This document shows positions 34,689 through 43,384 of a stretch of DNA of 64,000 nucleotides, piece by piece (the stretch's first letter is position 1; each line of letters opens with the position of its first letter). The stretch spans positions 1-64,000 of the forward strand of contig JBGCEH010000019.1 of NCBI GenBank assembly GCA_045106195.1. Direction: 5' to 3'. The position numbers and the translations under genes were made by a program. The notes beneath the pieces are model-generated. The model saw nothing but the letters and a program-made list of their open reading frames with translations. It had not been told where the DNA came from and ran no database searches. This DNA is from Granulosicoccus sp045106195 (GTDB lineage Bacteria; Pseudomonadota; Gammaproteobacteria; Granulosicoccales; Granulosicoccaceae).

Positions 34689-35471
34689 TCAATCGGATGC
34701 TGTTGCTCTGACGCTGGCAATGGTTCCTATGCGCGCCTCAAACCGATCGCCTGGGTGGATGGGGCTGGGCGCTCCGGTAACACCGGTGGTCACAAATTCA
34801 CCGGCCCATAGGGTGATTCCAAGTTCGTTGACGGTATTCACCAGCCAGGTTAGCGCGGTAAGCGATCCGCCGAGTGCATCACTGCCATGACCGCTCGTCA
34901 CCTGCTGATCGTTGATCAGTAGTGTGGTAGGTGTTGTTGCCAGTTCTGCCAGATCGGTTGGAGGGGTGACGGCCTTGCCCAGAATAAAGTGCCTGGCACA
35001 GGCATTGTCGGCGATCAGGCATGCGGTGCCTACAGTTGTGAAATCCTCGAAACGCGAATCGGGAAATTCCAGACCCGCGTGCATCGTGCCTACCGCTTCA
35101 GCTACCTCTTGTTCTGAACGGGGGCGCTCCAGTGGTGCCAGATTAGACTTTAGACTCAACACGATTTCAGCCTCTGCGACGAGCATGCGGTTGGACGCTA
35201 GTGAGATAATAGCGCCATCTTCAAATACGATGGAGGGGTAGAGCGGTCCCGCCAAGGGGCGGTCTACGCGTATGTGGTTGCGTCCCTTTTCCGCTGTTGC
35301 TGCGATTTTCCAGCCTACGACGGGTTCGGAACGTAAACGCGCGAGTTCTGCTTGTATAGCATAGCCGTCTTCGGGTGTTGTGGGTCTGATGTCTTGTGGC
35401 AGTGCAGGTATCGTCTCACCGTTCTGCCAGCATTGCTGGATGACGATAGCAGCATGTTCTGGTGATCTCAT
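34689..35471 (-). CDS. 2-keto-4-pentenoate hydratase-like (FAH superfamily) protein
   Basis: A 260-residue protein of the fumarylacetoacetate hydrolase superfamily, closest in plan to MhpD-type hydratases that add water to 2-hydroxypentadienoates in aromatic meta-cleavage. Diagnostic stretches are VVGWKIAATAEKGR, VAEAEIVLSLKSNL with the metal-binding glutamates, and LEFPDSRFEDF. The C-terminus WAGEFVTTGVTGAPSP is also characteristic. No other ring-cleavage gene lies nearby, so the physiological substrate is uncertain. It is a single gene between convergent and co-directional neighbours. Confidence 0.82.
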   Translation of the reverse strand: MRSPEHAAIVIQQCWQNGETIPALPQDIRPTTPEDGYAIQAELARLRSEPVVGWKIAATAEKGRNHIRVDRPLAGPLYPSIVFEDGAIISLASNRMLVAEAEIVLSLKSNLAPLERPRSEQEVAEAVGTMHAGLEFPDSRFEDFTTVGTACLIADNACARHFILGKAVTPPTDLAELATTPTTLLINDQQVTSGHGSDALGGSLTALTWLVNTVNELGITLWAGEFVTTGVTGAPSPIHPGDRFEARIGTIASVRATASD

Positions 35472-35650
35472 TGGCAGATTCTTTGAATATAGGCGGTGGG
35501 CGTCAAGACTAGAAATAGCCTCGATATGTGTGAGTTGTCTGCTTCACTATGTCTTGGTTCGGCACAACAAGAGTGTATTAGTCAGATGCTGAGTATCATT
35601 GGTGACATCGAACGGTAGTACGCAACGATATATGCGAGGATACGGGACTG

Positions 35651-37639
35651 CTATTTACTCTTCTTGCGCGCCTTACGTGAAGCCTTGCGATTTTTCTTAC
35701 GGTTCTTTTTCTCGGCTGAACTGAGCGTCTTTGGGGCCTTGATCTCTGGTAAGCCATTGCCAAAAGCCATGTCATGTGGAAAATCAAATCCGCCACCCTG
35801 TGCTGGAAGATCAACACCGCCAAGACCTGCAAAAGGGCCGCCACCGCCAGCGAATATCGACTTACCCATTCCAAATTTACTCGTGTCGTTCAACGCATCA
35901 TGGAGAGTTTGCTTTGCCGTCTGATTTAGAAGGGCAAGATGCTCATCGGCATGCTGCATTGCGTATTCACGTTTTAGAAAACGAAAAAATGCTGCACAAT
36001 CGTCAATGATCAGATCTGCTTCTGAGGCATCGATCATGACCTTTCTCGGCACAATGTCGTACAAGATTTCTTCGAGATCTCTGGGAAGCAGGGTGGCAAC
36101 GGAGCATTCCATATAGTTGAATGCAAATTCCATCAGCAATGTGAATCCCGCGCCGGGTTCCCTGGCATTTTTTGCTTCTGGAGATCGCCGATAGGATTCG
36201 TCGATTTCAGTCATCAGAGCACGGTGGCGCTCATCCGCATCGTGGAAGTCAGAGCGATCGATAAGTGCCATTTTTTCTAGCGCATCAAGCGTGTCCAGTG
36301 TTTTTCCTGCTGGCAGTACCGGCAGTTGGATATTGACATCCACAACCCCGTCATCAGTCTTGATCTGTTGAGCTATGTGCAATGGCTTGCCGGTTTGCCA
36401 GCAGTTCTCCAGTTCGTCAGGGTTTTTGAACAGTCCGATCAAGGCGTAGGAAATGGCTTCGAAAACAAAAAGGTCCTGATCATTTGGAAATCGTGCAATA
36501 CGTCCATCGACGGGTATGAACAATTCGGGATATGCTTGATGGCTTGCAACTTGCCAGCCGTTGTCCATTATTTCCTTACGTTGTTCTGTTTCCAGTTCGG
36601 TATTTGGAATGAAATTAAGCACACGATGATTTGGCATCTCATCCAGCCGTTTTCTATCGCCTGCATTGACAACGATGGTATAGCGTTCGTAATCAGCAAG
36701 ACATTCAAAGAGTAGTACACCGTAGCTCATGCCCGCCTGTCCGATGATGGTCATGACATTGTCGTTGATACCATACTTATCAATAGTAATACCGAGCAAC
36801 CTTCCTTCCTCAGGGATCTGAATCCAGGGCTGGGCTTTGTACAGCAGTGCTGAGGCTTCGAAAAACGCTGCGACAGCCGATGGGCTGATGTCAAGATCCT
36901 GATAGGTGCGAGCTACCGGAGTTTCGTTAAGGAAGGACTCCGCCAGATGCTCGGCTATTTCAGCGATTTCAGGTACCTCTGCAAGAATGAATTTGGTGTC
37001 AGGAAACACTGGGCTCAACAGACGTTTCAAGTTCGTGTTATCAGTTCGCAACGTGGCGGGTGGCTGCGAACCGTTGCCATCTGGTCCCTGAATGGCCGTT
37101 TCGAAACTCTGGGCAATCGCTTGAGCCTCCTTGCCGAGTTCAAGCACGGCAAGGTGTCTGATCATCCCATCCCCATCCATCCAGATGAGTGTGTCAGGCA
37201 CATAGTACCCCTCTTCACTTTTGACACTCCCCGGGAGCGAGGTAAAGCCTGCAACCCAGTCATCAGTACGCATTTTCCCTGGCTGATTGAAAGGGTGTGT
37301 CGATTCACGCAGTGTCGGATTGGCAACGCGTTCCAGCATTTGTGGAGACACATTCCACTTTTTTCCTTCACTGCTCAGAATACTGATGGTCTTGCGATTG
37401 AATTTTGTGATCTGACCCGTCTGAACCTGTCCCTGCTTGTCGGTGAACTGGATGTAGTCGCCCATCTCGAATTGGTTCATCGACTTCAGCGTATCAAGGT
37501 TCCGCAGATAGTCCAGCCGATCACAGATCAAGCCATTCAGGGTTTGTAGTTGTGATGAGTTGAGAGAATCGACGAATCGTTCCCAGTCTTCTTCGTTTGA
37601 GGGGTCAAACGGGTTGTTGCTTTTAAATCCATTACTCAA
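35651..37639 (-). CDS. Hypothetical protein with DUF6930/DUF7309-like features
   Basis: About 662 residues from a TTG start at 37639, chosen because GGGAG lies 8 bases upstream; the frame continues open to 37729 without a better start. The N-terminal region carries a small beta-barrel-like segment (MGDYIQFTDKQGQVQTGQI). The middle (PDTKFILAEVPEIAEIAEHL, PWIQIPEEGRLLGITIDKYG) resembles the DUF6930/DUF7309 proteins seen beside plasmid pRiA4b ORF-3 type genes; this is a memory-based match and not certain. Near residue 580 PRKVMIDASEADLIIDDCAAF looks like the helical end of those proteins. After a glycine-rich stretch (GGGGPFAGLGG) comes a lysine/arginine tail of about 20 residues, possibly nucleic-acid binding. 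Function unknown. Confidence 0.65.
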   Translation of the reverse strand: MSNGFKSNNPFDPSNEEDWERFVDSLNSSQLQTLNGLICDRLDYLRNLDTLKSMNQFEMGDYIQFTDKQGQVQTGQITKFNRKTISILSSEGKKWNVSPQMLERVANPTLRESTHPFNQPGKMRTDDWVAGFTSLPGSVKSEEGYYVPDTLIWMDGDGMIRHLAVLELGKEAQAIAQSFETAIQGPDGNGSQPPATLRTDNTNLKRLLSPVFPDTKFILAEVPEIAEIAEHLAESFLNETPVARTYQDLDISPSAVAAFFEASALLYKAQPWIQIPEEGRLLGITIDKYGINDNVMTIIGQAGMSYGVLLFECLADYERYTIVVNAGDRKRLDEMPNHRVLNFIPNTELETEQRKEIMDNGWQVASHQAYPELFIPVDGRIARFPNDQDLFVFEAISYALIGLFKNPDELENCWQTGKPLHIAQQIKTDDGVVDVNIQLPVLPAGKTLDTLDALEKMALIDRSDFHDADERHRALMTEIDESYRRSPEAKNAREPGAGFTLLMEFAFNYMECSVATLLPRDLEEILYDIVPRKVMIDASEADLIIDDCAAFFRFLKREYAMQHADEHLALLNQTAKQTLHDALNDTSKFGMGKSIFAGGGGPFAGLGGVDLPAQGGGFDFPHDMAFGNGLPEIKAPKTLSSAEKKNRKKNRKASRKARKKSK

Positions 37640-37765
37640 AGTGAATGCTCCCGCAGAAACCGGGGGGTGGCAACAAAAATGACACCCCAGATGTGTTCTA
37701 GCGTACCGGAGCGACGGTATCCGATTCAAGTCATTTTGTATGAAACAGGCCAGCCTACACTGATC

Positions 37766-37905
37766 CAGCCATCAGCCATCAGCCATCAGCCATCAGCCAT
37801 CAGCCATGAGCCATGAGCCATGAGCCATGAGCCATGAGCCATGAGCCATGAGCCATGAGCCATGAGCCATGAGCCATGAGCTAGCAGCTAGCAGCTAGCA
37901 GCTAG
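37766..37905. repeat. Heptanucleotide tandem repeat, 20 units
   Basis: Perfectly phased 7-base units over 140 bases in blocks: CAGCCAT x6 (37766-37807), GAGCCAT x10 (37808-37877), GAGCTAG x1 and CAGCTAG x3 (37878-37905). Consensus SAGCYAK. The block structure shows expansion after point changes in single units. Since 7 is not a multiple of 3, copy number changes shift reading frame; the last codons of the 177-residue gene lie inside it. Confidence 0.95.
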
Positions 37906-38421
37906 CAAATGCACAAATCCGACGGGTGGCTTATCAGAGCGAGCGTAGGAATCTGAATGGTAGGCTGCTTCAATTCGCTCAAGAAATGCGAGCACTGCAT
38001 CATCTAATGCATACCAGTTTGAAACCACTTCTATAGATTCGCCAAAGCCGAACTTTGCCATATCATCGTTAAATCGCACAACACAACTGCAAACGATAGA
38101 GCAGCTGGGTATGGTTTTCTCGAAACTTAATACTATGCTGAAATTCAGGGCACCTTTGGTGATATATTTTTCGAATCCTGGTTTGGAAAGCGGCGCGCGA
38201 ATCGTGGGCTGACTCTCAGCCTCCACCGGCTCACTTAGCTGAAACGGAAGCCAAGTGTCAGACGTTGTCGGGAGTACGATGGGCTCCTGGGGAGGCGAAA
38301 GTTTTTCTTTTAGCGCTTCTGAAAATTCAACGGCCTGGTCAAACAAGTCGTTTTGCCACTGCTGTGTTCTTTCGTTTCGCGCTATCAGCAAATCCTGCAG
38401 GCAGGAATAGGTAAGACTCAT
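37888..38421 (-). CDS. Hypothetical protein ending inside the heptamer repeat
   Basis: A 177-residue protein without signal peptide; no family recognised. It opens with LTYSCLQDLLIARNERTQQW, has a proline/acid-rich middle (SPPQEPIVLPTTSDTW), and a beta-rich core (ALNFSIVLSFEKTIPSCSI). The last residues, LLAASC, are encoded by the CTAGCAG-type repeat units and the stop codon TAG is itself part of a repeat unit. Removing or adding units would alter only the tail, so the C-terminus is probably tolerant. It is upstream of and co-directional with the 662-residue gene, suggesting a functional pair, which is inference. Confidence 0.6.
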   Translation of the reverse strand: MSLTYSCLQDLLIARNERTQQWQNDLFDQAVEFSEALKEKLSPPQEPIVLPTTSDTWLPFQLSEPVEAESQPTIRAPLSKPGFEKYITKGALNFSIVLSFEKTIPSCSIVCSCVVRFNDDMAKFGFGESIEVVSNWYALDDAVLAFLERIEAAYHSDSYARSDKPPVGFVHLLAASC

Positions 38422-38760
38422 TGAATTTTCCCAATCGGACGTTGCACCGTTTCAAGTTGCAGTCAGCGGATCCAGTTTGCCAACTTTCTTCGGTTGAATA
38501 ATCCTGTGCCTGGAAGCACAGAACGACAGATACAGAGGGCTTAGAACATTTTAAACAGGTAACACTGCACGCAAAAGCAACTTTCGTGGATCAGAAATCA
38601 CAGCGAACGAGCGCTATTCGGCACCTCTGTCCAGTGCACGATTACCTGCATTTTCAATGCCCGGCTACTACATGTCGGGAAAGGTTTTACGTGATACGCT
38701 CCTCTGACCCACACGCTGGGGAATCGTCAGTAGATTGACTCTGAAGGGTGGTTATCCGTA
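38422..38760. other. 339-base intergenic region
   Basis: Between two minus-strand genes. Only a small hairpin CTGTGC/GCACAG (38504-38521, loop CTGGAA) without T tail is seen; no gene. Confidence 0.4.
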
Positions 38761-39501
38761 TCAAGCTGGGAACTCGTCATACCGCACCGGCACCGTCCAT
38801 GCCTCGAGTGTTACAGCATCAATACAGCTAAGAGTGCCTGCTTCAAAGGTATCTATCCAGTAGGTGTTGTGTGCCTCCAGAATAGTCACTAACGGCGTGT
38901 GCCCGCAAAAGCTGCGTCTGGGTGAGCGTTGTGGATGGAGCGTTGGAATAACTCCAGATTCAACCATCTCAATATCGTCGCGCCCCCACAAAAGCCGGCC
39001 TTCTCCCGCCCAGAGGTAAGTGCTTGTCTTCAGAAAGCCCTGAAATTGCTCTTCGCTCCAGTCAAAGGGTTGCTCGGCGTGAACAAGGCGGAATGCATTC
39101 GGATTATCATCGTTACCGACATCAAGACAAACCGGGTAATTAGAGACCGAGTTCCGTAACCAGCTTAGGTCTCGTTCGTTGGCACGAAGCGACTTGCACG
39201 TCGCCGGCCCACCGTTGGGCGGGTAGTTCCAGACGTCGCGCCATTCTTCTGGATTTAGCACCATTTGCTCGTGGTTCCCTCGTATGACGTAACGATCTTC
39301 AGCGGTGAAAAAGTCGATAAGCTCCACTGAACGGGGCCCTCGATCGATAAGATCACCTACCGATAGCAGGACGTCGTGTACGGGATCGTACCCAGCCGTA
39401 TCCAAGAGATCGTTTAGCGTGTCATAGCGTCCGTGCAGATCACCGACAACCAGATAGCGTCGTGCAGGATCCAGCGGGATCTGGCGATAGGTAGTTATCA
39501 T
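38761..39501 (-). CDS. PPP-family metallophosphatase (serine/threonine phosphatase-like)
   Basis: A 246-residue cytoplasmic phosphatase. The three metal-binding PPP signatures are present: GDLHGRYD (about residues 22-29), GDLIDRGPRS (about 48-57) and RGNHEQM (about 75-81), with later histidines in RLVHAEQPF and CGHTPLV completing the site. Small bacterial PPP enzymes act as protein phosphatases or dinucleoside-polyphosphate hydrolases; the choice cannot be made here. It is transcribed alone, with 456 bases before the divergent LysR gene. Confidence 0.87.
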   Translation of the reverse strand: MITTYRQIPLDPARRYLVVGDLHGRYDTLNDLLDTAGYDPVHDVLLSVGDLIDRGPRSVELIDFFTAEDRYVIRGNHEQMVLNPEEWRDVWNYPPNGGPATCKSLRANERDLSWLRNSVSNYPVCLDVGNDDNPNAFRLVHAEQPFDWSEEQFQGFLKTSTYLWAGEGRLLWGRDDIEMVESGVIPTLHPQRSPRRSFCGHTPLVTILEAHNTYWIDTFEAGTLSCIDAVTLEAWTVPVRYDEFPA

Positions 39502-39957
39502 AGGTCTGTCATGTCGCTATTTGAGGTCTATGTTGACAGTGGGTGAAGGTAGGCAGTCAATTTTCACACCATGGCAGTATAGTTAAATGAGTAAAGCAGG
39601 CCTGGGATTAACGCATCGTTAGCATCTACCGTTGAATAGGGATATCAGTGACTGGCCGATATTTTCAAGAGCTGATTATAGATCGATAACGCAACACTAG
39701 AGTTTTTAGCATCCTTGAGTGTCGATGCTGGTGTGGGCAAACACTGTTGTCATTTGAACAGGCCTTTGGTCGCCGTTGCCATTATCTCTTTCAGCAGCTC
39801 CGCACTTACTGTTCAACACCTTGTCTCCGTCCGGGTTGAACTCGTAGCTGCCTGACCTGTCCATGAAGTGTTGAATATGAAAAACATGCCTCTCAGACGT
39901 CTATTAACCTAAGCATCAGTGCGCACACAACTCCAGTAACGATGACAACAGTCAACA
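39502..39957. other. 456-base divergent intergenic region
   Basis: Holds the promoters of the phosphatase and LysR genes. A pair of 7-base inverted repeats GTTCAAC (39811-39817) and GTTGAAC (39835-39841) with 17 bases between them is the only symmetric element found, about 117 bases before the LysR start. No gene. Confidence 0.4.
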
Positions 39958-40905
39958 ATGGAACTCCATCAGATAAGATATTTTCTGGCTCTCGCGGAAG
40001 ATCTGAACTTTACTCGTGCCGCTGAACGTTGCGGTGTCTCTCAGCCATCTCTGACGCGTGCTATAAAGCGACTGGAAGAGGAGCTGGGATCACAGCTTGT
40101 CAGAAGAGAGCGAAACCGCACTCACTTGACCGAACTGGGGCGAAGAATTCAGCCACGTCTTGAGCAGGCGCTATCACTGACCGAAATAGTTCGGACCGAG
40201 GCACTCGATTTTTCGAAAATAGGCTCAGCGTCCCTGTGTCTGGGAGTGATGTGCACCATTGGACCGAGCCGCATCATACCGATAGTTAATCATCTTGGCA
40301 GCGAGTTTCCAGAACTGGCGCTAACAGTACGCACCTCGTCTGGCAGCGAAATCATTGAATGGTTGCTGTCAGGAAAGGTTGACGTCGCGATCGTTGGCTT
40401 GCCTCACTATCCTGATGAAGTTGCGGCACACAAGCTTTATCACGAGACATACATGGTGGCGTTTCCGCCCCGTCACCGTTTCACACAGTTGGAATCTATC
40501 CCGCTTCGGGCACTGGAAGGGGAAAGCTATCTTGAACGACTCAACTGCGAATACATGGACTTCTTTCATTCGGAACTACGGGGCTACGAGCCCAGTGTAT
40601 TCAAGAGTCTGGAAGATTCAATAGAGTCGTGGGTTGTGCGCCACGAAAGCGAACACGAGGACTGGATACAGGCCATGATCGTAGCGGGTATGGGCTGTGC
40701 CATCATCCCGAAATACCTATCGCTCTACTCGGAATTACAGATGCGTCCTTTAGTCGAACCTGAGATTACGCGTTCAATAAGCGTAGCAACCGTGCGGGGA
40801 AGGCGGCATACGCCGATAGTCAGTGTTTTCAATGAGTTGTGCATGCAGATGAATTGGGGCGCTGATGTCATGGAACTCCGAGAAAAACATCATGATGCAC
40901 TTTGA
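39958..40905 (+). CDS. LysR family transcriptional regulator
   Basis: A 315-residue regulator: N-terminal winged helix-turn-helix from residue 1 (MELHQIRYFLALAEDLNFTR, then CGVSQPSLTRAIKRLEEELG), followed by a periplasmic-binding-protein-like effector domain (SASLCLGVMCTIGPSRII and onward). The helix-turn-helix is canonical. It precedes a membrane protein and two YHS proteins on the same strand, but a 136-base gap separates it from them, so it may act on that group or elsewhere. Effector unknown. Confidence 0.9.
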   Translation: MELHQIRYFLALAEDLNFTRAAERCGVSQPSLTRAIKRLEEELGSQLVRRERNRTHLTELGRRIQPRLEQALSLTEIVRTEALDFSKIGSASLCLGVMCTIGPSRIIPIVNHLGSEFPELALTVRTSSGSEIIEWLLSGKVDVAIVGLPHYPDEVAAHKLYHETYMVAFPPRHRFTQLESIPLRALEGESYLERLNCEYMDFFHSELRGYEPSVFKSLEDSIESWVVRHESEHEDWIQAMIVAGMGCAIIPKYLSLYSELQMRPLVEPEITRSISVATVRGRRHTPIVSVFNELCMQMNWGADVMELREKHHDAL

Positions 40906-41041
40906 ACAATTCAGTACAGATCGTAATCTTCCGTTGTAATCGCACGTATAGCAGCTTGCTATCAATTCGATACTCATATTACCCTTCTCTACGGCATGTA
41001 ACCGTCCGATAATAGCAGCTAGTCAACGAGGGAATACCATT

Positions 41042-41599
41042 ATGAACGCGACATCAGATGTGCAACAGCACGATACACAAAACGGCGTGGGGAAAGGTTT
41101 CGTCGTACCCATAATCTCATGGCTAATCGTTGCATGGACTTGCTTCATTTTCCTTGGCTCCCTGCCGTACAAGTTCACTAATCATCCCGATACACAACAT
41201 ATTTTCACGACCATTGGCGAATGGATGAAAGGCATACTCGGCAACACCATTGGTGATCTGTTTTCAAGTTTCGGCGCATACGGAGTAGGGGTGGTGGAAC
41301 TTCTTACATCTATCCTGTTGCTCTCACCGATTGTCTACTGGCTGAAGAACCGGGGAAGTCAAGGGGCTGATACAGAGCGTTTCAGATCACGCGTACATGC
41401 AATCGGTGGAGCACTGGCATCAATGGTCATGGCAGGAGCTGCTTTCTTTCACATATTTACACCCTTGGGAATTGCTGTTTTGCATAAAGGTGAGAGCGAC
41501 GGTGGCAGTCTGTTTCGTGCTGCGGTATCCATTCTTATACTTGGAATCGTAATGTTTTTTATCAACAAGCGGCGTGGCTTTACAAATGAGGTCCAATAG
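41042..41599 (+). CDS. Hypothetical four-helix membrane protein (DoxX-like)
   Basis: A 185-residue inner membrane protein with about four hydrophobic segments (WLIVAWTCFIFLGSLPYKF, YGVGVVELLTSILLLSPIVYW and two later). The first helix ending in PYKF and the glutamate in the second resemble DoxX-like proteins, but I do not claim the family with confidence. Start supported by GAGGGAA 9 bases before ATG. It ends 2 bases before the first YHS gene, so the two are co-transcribed; a redox or metal-related membrane role is possible but not shown. Confidence 0.65.
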   Translation: MNATSDVQQHDTQNGVGKGFVVPIISWLIVAWTCFIFLGSLPYKFTNHPDTQHIFTTIGEWMKGILGNTIGDLFSSFGAYGVGVVELLTSILLLSPIVYWLKNRGSQGADTERFRSRVHAIGGALASMVMAGAAFFHIFTPLGIAVLHKGESDGGSLFRAAVSILILGIVMFFINKRRGFTNEVQ

Positions 41600-41601
41600 A
41601 A

Positions 41602-42096
41602 ATGTCTACCATTGTCAACTCTGTCATGATTCGACGCACCCTTCTACTTGTCGTTTTTCTGTTCACAAGCATTGGTCTTGCATACGCTGCCCCGCCAGTC
41701 AATACACTCGAAAAAGCGTTATTCGGTTTTAAACCCAATGGAATTGCCATTCGCGGCTACGACACGGTTGCATATTTTACGCAGGGCGGTCCCGTTGAAG
41801 GCACCAGTGAATTTGCCACTGAATGGATGGGTGCGACTTGGCAGTTTGCCTCACAGGAAAACCTGGATCTATTCATTGGCTCTCCGGAAAGCTATGCACC
41901 ACAATATGGCGGCTACTGCGCTTACGGTGTATCTCAGGGCTCGCTGGTAAAAATCGAACCATCCCAATGGAAAATAGAAAATGACAGGCTTTATCTCAAC
42001 TTTGATAAAAGCGTCAGAGATAAATGGTTAAAAGACATTGCGGGATTCGTTGCCCAGGCTGATGAAAAATTTCCTGGTTTGTTGGCGAAGAATTAG
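41602..42096 (+). CDS. YHS domain-containing exported protein (copy 1)
   Basis: A 164-residue protein with an N-terminal signal peptide (LLLVVFLFTSIGLAYA, cleavage about residue 29). The mature part has the YHS-like core: GIAIRGYDTVAYFTQGGPVEG, then FASQENLDLFIGSPESYAPQYGGYCAYG with one conserved cysteine. YHS domains are thought to bind metals; the exported versions are common in marine gammaproteobacteria but uncharacterised. It is a paralog of the gene at 42293, of the same length. Confidence 0.82.
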   Translation: MSTIVNSVMIRRTLLLVVFLFTSIGLAYAAPPVNTLEKALFGFKPNGIAIRGYDTVAYFTQGGPVEGTSEFATEWMGATWQFASQENLDLFIGSPESYAPQYGGYCAYGVSQGSLVKIEPSQWKIENDRLYLNFDKSVRDKWLKDIAGFVAQADEKFPGLLAKN

Positions 42097-42142
42097 GCAT
42101 CCTGGGAATTGGGTCATGCGGAGAGCATTGATATTTCCACAT

Positions 42143-42169
42143 CTGGCGGATTCTTACAGGATTCGCCAG
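42143..42169 (+). other. Stem-loop between the two YHS genes
   Basis: CTGGCGGATTC (42143-42153) pairs with GGATTCGCCAG (42159-42169), 11 pairs including two G/U, loop TTACA. No T tract follows; it may separate or stabilise the two messages. Confidence 0.5.
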
Positions 42170-42292
42170 AGTTAATGATCGTCGTTAAAAATCTGTCTCC
42201 ACCTGTCGCTGTGTCAATATTGATTGTTTTTTATTATTAGCACTAATCGTCATTAAAAAGCCACCTTGTTCTTCAACTGAGACCTGAAACTC

Positions 42293-42787
42293 ATGCTTAC
42301 CATATTCCGACAACCACTAGTGAATCGAGCACTCCTGTTTGTTGCACTGTTGTGTTCAAGCATTGGATTGGCGTATGCAGCCGCCCCGATCAATACTCTT
42401 GAGAAAGCACTGTTCGGGCATAAGCCCAATGGTATCGCCATTCGTGGTTATGACACTGTTGCGTACTTCACGCAGGGAGAGCCTGTGGAGGGAAGTAGTG
42501 AATTCACAACTGAGTGGATGGGTGCCATGTGGCACTTTGCATCGCAGGACAACCTTGATCTGTTCGTCGCTTCACCGGAGAGCTATGCACCGCAATACGG
42601 TGGCTACTGCGCATACGGCGTGTCGCAAGGCTATCTGGTCAAAATTGAGCCTGATCAGTGGGCAATTGAGAATGGCAAGCTCTATCTGAACTTTGATAGA
42701 AGTGTCAATAAAAAGTGGATGAAAAACATTCCGGGATTTATTGCAAAAGCAGACATGAACATCGCAGGACTACTCGCGGGGGACTGA
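42293..42787 (+). CDS. YHS domain-containing exported protein (copy 2)
   Basis: A 164-residue exported protein, duplicate of the preceding YHS gene: most positions of the mature protein are identical, including GIAIRGYDTVAYFTQG and SPESYAPQYGGYCAYGVSQG, whereas signal peptide and C-terminus differ (FPGLLAKN versus IAGLLAGD). An intergenic region of about 200 bases with a hairpin separates the copies. Differences at both ends with a conserved core suggest an older duplication under constraint. Confidence 0.83.
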   Translation: MLTIFRQPLVNRALLFVALLCSSIGLAYAAAPINTLEKALFGHKPNGIAIRGYDTVAYFTQGEPVEGSSEFTTEWMGAMWHFASQDNLDLFVASPESYAPQYGGYCAYGVSQGYLVKIEPDQWAIENGKLYLNFDRSVNKKWMKNIPGFIAKADMNIAGLLAGD

Positions 42788-42971
42788 CCTAAGCCATGAC
42801 GTTGTACCGGTCTGAAATCGAGAGGCTAGCCTGATTTTCCAGTCTCCGGAATGTTTTGGTTGGCCGCTTGCGGATTCAGGGACGTGCGTGATCGTATGCA
42901 GCCTATTTTGATATCCATATCATGAAATGTGCTAATAATCGTGCTTTGAAAAAAGGCAAACCGTATCGGTT

Positions 42972-43358
42972 GTGAGCGATACCTCAAAACGCTTTGTCAT
43001 GTATGTGCAGAATCGAGCTCTCTACAACAAGGCTACAGCGAGACATCTCATGGCAGACCAATCAGATGATCAGTTTGACTTTTACGATTGGGCGGGACTC
43101 TATCAGGAAAACCCTCAGGAGTTCGAAGCCAGACGCAGTGCAGCGCTGATGATCGAACTGACACGTGGATCAGCCGAACAGTGTGCTGCGGGTCGCGCAA
43201 TGCTGGAAGCCTATGAGAAGCGAGTGAAGGGTTGCAACACGCAGGAGCGCTTGCAGGTAGCATCATCTATGATGATGGAGTCTGCAATGCAACTCGGCAC
43301 CGAACTGTCGATTCTCAAGCAGACGATTGAAAACCTCGAATCGCAGAAACCCGAGTAG
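42972..43358 (+). CDS. DUF3135 family protein
   Basis: Up to 128 residues. The central pattern FDFYDWAGLYQENPQEFEARR followed by a short helical C-terminus is that of DUF3135, a family of about 100 residues restricted mainly to gammaproteobacteria, of unknown function. Given the usual length, the true start may be the ATG at 43050 (MADQSDDQ) rather than the GTG at 42972; no start has a strong ribosome binding site. Soluble, no signal peptide. Convergent with the secreted amine oxidase-like gene. Confidence 0.7.
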   Translation: MSDTSKRFVMYVQNRALYNKATARHLMADQSDDQFDFYDWAGLYQENPQEFEARRSAALMIELTRGSAEQCAAGRAMLEAYEKRVKGCNTQERLQVASSMMMESAMQLGTELSILKQTIENLESQKPE

Positions 43359-43384
43359 AGCCGTATCATTACTTCGTACCGAAC

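Noticed and set aside
37640..37729. Extension of the 662-residue gene upstream of 37639
   Set aside because: The cysteine-rich translated leader lacks a ribosome binding site, whereas the TTG at 37639 has GGGAG well placed.
38504..38521. CTGTGC/GCACAG hairpin
   Set aside because: Six-base stem without T tract and not at a gene end; likely chance.
39811..39841. GTTCAAC/GTTGAAC inverted repeat as LysR operator
   Set aside because: The 17-base spacer is unlike the usual T-N11-A LysR site; noted but not called.
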